From the NCBI GenBank assembly GCA_036510065.1, contig DATCEO010000003.1, positions 1 to 64,000 on the forward strand: a stretch of DNA of 64,000 nt, written 5' to 3'. This document shows positions 62,062 through 64,000 of the stretch, piece after piece (the first letter of the stretch is position 1; each line of letters begins with the position of its first letter). Made by a program: the position numbers and the translations under genes. The DNA is from DASUBV01 sp036510065. Its GTDB lineage: Bacteria > Actinomycetota > Actinomycetes > Streptosporangiales > Streptosporangiaceae. The notes under the pieces were generated by a model, which saw nothing but the letters and a program-made list of their open reading frames with translations, had not been told where the DNA came from and made no database searches.

Positions 62062-63483
62062 TCAGGCGGAGGGGAGCGGGGGGACGGCGTTGGCCCGGGC
62101 GACCTGCGAGTAGAAGCGGGCGCTGGACTTGGGGATCCGGCGCTGGGTCTCGAAGTCGACGAAAATGATCCCGAAGCGCTTCTGGAAGCCGCAGGCCCAC
62201 TCGAAGTTGTCGAGCAGCGACCAGACGTAATAGCCGGCCAGGTTGGCCCCGTCCTGGAGCGCCCGGGCGGCCGCCTCCAGGTGGGAGTGCAGGTAGCTGA
62301 CCCGCTCGAAATCGTCGACGACGCCCTGGGGGTTCACGTAGTCCTCCGCGGCGCAGCCGTTCTCAGTCACGTAGAGCTCCCAACCGGGGGCGTCCTTGGA
62401 CAGCCGGAGCAGCAGCTCGTAGAGCCCCTCGGGATCGACGAGCCAGCCCATCGGCGTCCGTTCCAGCCACTCCGGCCGGTACTCCACCACGCCGGGCACG
62501 CCGCAATGGGCGGGCTCCTCATGCCGGCGCAGGTCGGCGGGCTCGCCGGCGCGCAGGAAGACCGGAGCGTAGTAGTTGATGCCGAGGAAGTCGATGGGCT
62601 GGGCGATGGTCTCCAGGTCGCCGTCGGCGATGAGCGAGGCGGGCGGCAGCACCGCTGGCCGGGCGTCGGCGGGGTAACGGCCGTGCAGCAGCGGCTCGAG
62701 GAAGATCCCGTTGAACTCGGCGTCGCTGATCCGCAGGGCCTGCTCGACGTTGTCGGAGCGGTTCTCCCCGACTAGCCGGATCGGGCGGAAGTCCAGGCTG
62801 ATCCCGACCGGAGTGCCCGCCGGGATCAGGCTGCGCAGCACCTGGGTGGCGAGCCCGTGGCCGAGCAGCAGATGATGCGTGGCGGCCAGGGCCGCGGCCT
62901 CGTCGCGCAGCCCCGGCGCATGCACGCCGGTGCGGTAGCCGTGGCTGGCCACGACCTGCGGCTCGTTGACCGTGATCCAGCGGGCGACCCGGTCGCCGAG
63001 CGCCTCGGCCACCAGCGCGGTGTACTCGGCGAAACGCTCGGCGGTGCTCCGCGCCGCCCAGCCGCCCTCGTCCTGGAGCTCCTGCGGCAGGTCCCAGTGA
63101 TAGAGCGTGACGGCGGCGGCGATGCCGCGCTCGTCCAGCTTGTCGAGCAGCGCCCGGTAGTAGTCGATGCCCTTCTGGTTCGCCGGACCGCGGCCGCCCG
63201 GCTGGACCCGCGGCCACGAGATCGAGAACCGGTAGCTGTTCAGCCCGAGGTCCCCGATCAGCTCGACGTCCTCCGGGTAGCGGTGGTAGGAGTCGCAGGC
63301 GATGTCGCCGTTGTCGTCTCCATGGACCCTGCCCGGGGTGTGGCTGAAGGTGTCCCACACGGACACGCCCCTGCCGTCCTCGTGCGCCGCGCCCTCGATC
63401 TGGTAGGCCGCCGTCGCCGCTCCCCATGTGAAGCCGGGCGGGAAGGCCAGGGCACCGCTAGCGGCGGACCCGGTCGTCGTCAT
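62062..63483 (-). CDS. GH1 beta-glucosidase
   Basis: This 473-aa family 1 glycosidase has a TIM barrel with N-terminal signature FPPGFTWGAATAAYQIEGAA. The acid/base Glu is in WITVNEPQV and the nucleophile Glu in LYVTENGCA. Further conserved residues are in YHWDLPQELQDEGGW and YYVWSLLDNFEWACGF. No signal peptide is present, so it acts on imported or intracellular beta-glucosides such as cellobiose. ATG 63483 follows AAGGAGGAG. It is divergent from a LacI regulator, with two palindromes between them, so it is probably induced by a beta-glucoside. Confidence 0.95.
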   Translation of the reverse strand: MTTTGSAASGALAFPPGFTWGAATAAYQIEGAAHEDGRGVSVWDTFSHTPGRVHGDDNGDIACDSYHRYPEDVELIGDLGLNSYRFSISWPRVQPGGRGPANQKGIDYYRALLDKLDERGIAAAVTLYHWDLPQELQDEGGWAARSTAERFAEYTALVAEALGDRVARWITVNEPQVVASHGYRTGVHAPGLRDEAAALAATHHLLLGHGLATQVLRSLIPAGTPVGISLDFRPIRLVGENRSDNVEQALRISDAEFNGIFLEPLLHGRYPADARPAVLPPASLIADGDLETIAQPIDFLGINYYAPVFLRAGEPADLRRHEEPAHCGVPGVVEYRPEWLERTPMGWLVDPEGLYELLLRLSKDAPGWELYVTENGCAAEDYVNPQGVVDDFERVSYLHSHLEAAARALQDGANLAGYYVWSLLDNFEWACGFQKRFGIIFVDFETQRRIPKSSARFYSQVARANAVPPLPSA

Positions 63484-63560
63484 CACTCCTCCTTGGCGCG
63501 AATGTCGCGATCTGGTGTCATCATCCGAGAAGCATTGACGGCCTTCGCGGTGAGATTTAG

Positions 63561-63596
63561 TGTAAGCGCTTAGATCGTCGATGTAACCGCTTAGAT
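63561..63596. promoter_or_regulatory. two LacI-type operator palindromes
   Basis: TGTAAGCGCTTAGAT (core TAAGCGCTTA, 63563-63572, a perfect palindrome) and TGTAACCGCTTAGAT (core 63584-63593, one mismatch) lie 21 bases apart, two helical turns, between the GH1 start (63483) and LacI start (63643). A central CG dyad flanked by TAAG/CTTA-like arms is typical of LacI-family operators. Confidence 0.75.
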
Positions 63597-63642
63597 GTGC
63601 CGAATATAACGGCTCTGGGACCCCTTCACCTGGACTAACGCA

Positions 63643-64000
63643 ATGACGCGTACCACCGGAAACGTCGTGACCCTCTACGACGTCGCACGCCTGGCCGGCG
63701 TCTCCACGGCCACGGTCTCGCGCGTGGTGCACGGCCAGGACCGGGTCCGCGACAGCACCCGGACGCGCGTCCGGCAGGTCATCGAGGAGCTGGGTTACGT
63801 CCCCGACGGGGCCGCGCAGAGCCTGTCCCGTCGCCGCAAGGATGTCATCGGCCTGATCTGCGTGGAGCGCAGCCCCCGGCAGGGCGACATAGAGAACATG
63901 AACCTGCTGTTCTACGACGAGATCCTGCGCGGCGTCGAGGCGCGCATCCGTGACTGCACCAGCTGGTCGCTGCTCATCACCTTCCTGCAGGCCGAGCAGG
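63643..64000 (+). CDS. LacI family transcriptional regulator, N-terminal part
   Basis: The visible 119 codons contain the LacI helix-turn-helix TLYDVARLAGVSTATVSRVV and the hinge region LGYVPDGAAQSLSRRRKDVI, then the start of the periplasmic-binding-like ligand domain (GLICVERSPRQGDIENMNLL, DEILRGVEARI). The gene runs off the window. It is divergent from the GH1 beta-glucosidase gene, and the palindromes between them are its probable binding sites, so it likely represses glucoside use in the absence of inducer and regulates itself. Confidence 0.9.
   Translation, partial: MTRTTGNVVTLYDVARLAGVSTATVSRVVHGQDRVRDSTRTRVRQVIEELGYVPDGAAQSLSRRRKDVIGLICVERSPRQGDIENMNLLFYDEILRGVEARIRDCTSWSLLITFLQAEQ

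Overview
The window is high-GC chromosomal DNA from a filamentous actinomycete (Streptosporangiales/Streptomycetales-like). I infer this from the codon use, the leaderless or GTG/TTG starts, the clgR-cinA-pgsA-rimO-rodZ-ftsK-rnj-dapA gene order, the ssb/ettA/dynamin-pair neighbourhood, and sugar ABC transporters that carry no dedicated ATPase gene. No CRISPR array, rRNA, tRNA or complete insertion sequence was found.

Region 1 (1-11.7 kb) is a stress/accessory region with many damaged genes. It starts with a divergent alpha/beta-hydrolase and MarR pair with three operator-like palindromes. Next come an LtrA-type membrane protein pseudogene, a TetR C-terminal remnant, an IS5-family transposase scrap fused to the 3' end of a ChaB gene, a PfpI-type protein, small hypothetical proteins, an acyl-CoA-dehydrogenase-like/GT2 pair, Dps, a DUF2231-Rieske protein, a SigB/SigF-type sigma factor, a type IB topoisomerase that appears to have lost its lysine hairpin, a Rho_N-like small protein and a SigR-like ECF sigma factor. 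Two truncated remnants (GPR1/YaaH-like and DUF4235-like) lie among them.

Region 2 (11.8-24.2 kb) holds a THUMP-type RNA methyltransferase with an altered motif IV, a HAL/PAL-family protein without the Ala-Ser-Gly MIO triad, DUF6328 and LURP-one-like proteins, and an APH-like kinase. It continues with a ROK regulator divergent from a four-gene sugar operon: binding lipoprotein, two permeases and a GH3 NagZ-like glycosidase, resembling dasABCD. A non-coding stretch with a dispersed hairpin repeat and an Rrf2 regulator follow.

Region 3 (24.4-37.1 kb) is conserved core, all on the minus strand: clgR, cinA, pgsA, rimO, a RodZ-like gene, ftsK, a CapA-like gene, rnj, dapA and an HNH endonuclease.

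Region 4 (37.4-51 kb) has a prolyl oligopeptidase, an MscS channel, a truncated haemoglobin, a membrane Ser/Thr kinase, ettA, ssb, a cytoplasmic HtrA-like protease and a two-gene dynamin-like GTPase operon.

Region 5 (51.4-64 kb) has an orphan CobH with its catalytic histidine replaced, an epimerase/GT2/GtrA group, a secreted DUF1906 plus beta-propeller protein, a pseudogene, an MFS transporter, an AbiEi/DUF559-type protein, a frameshifted FMN reductase bracketed by two copies of the hairpin repeat, and a GH1 beta-glucosidase divergent from a LacI regulator with two operator-like palindromes.

The most interesting signals are the catalytic-residue losses in otherwise intact enzymes (topoisomerase IB, HAL-family protein, CobH, THUMP methyltransferase), the TGTGGA-plus-hairpin repeat family, and the clear regulatory palindromes. 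I did not find a convincing complete new defence or biosynthetic system.
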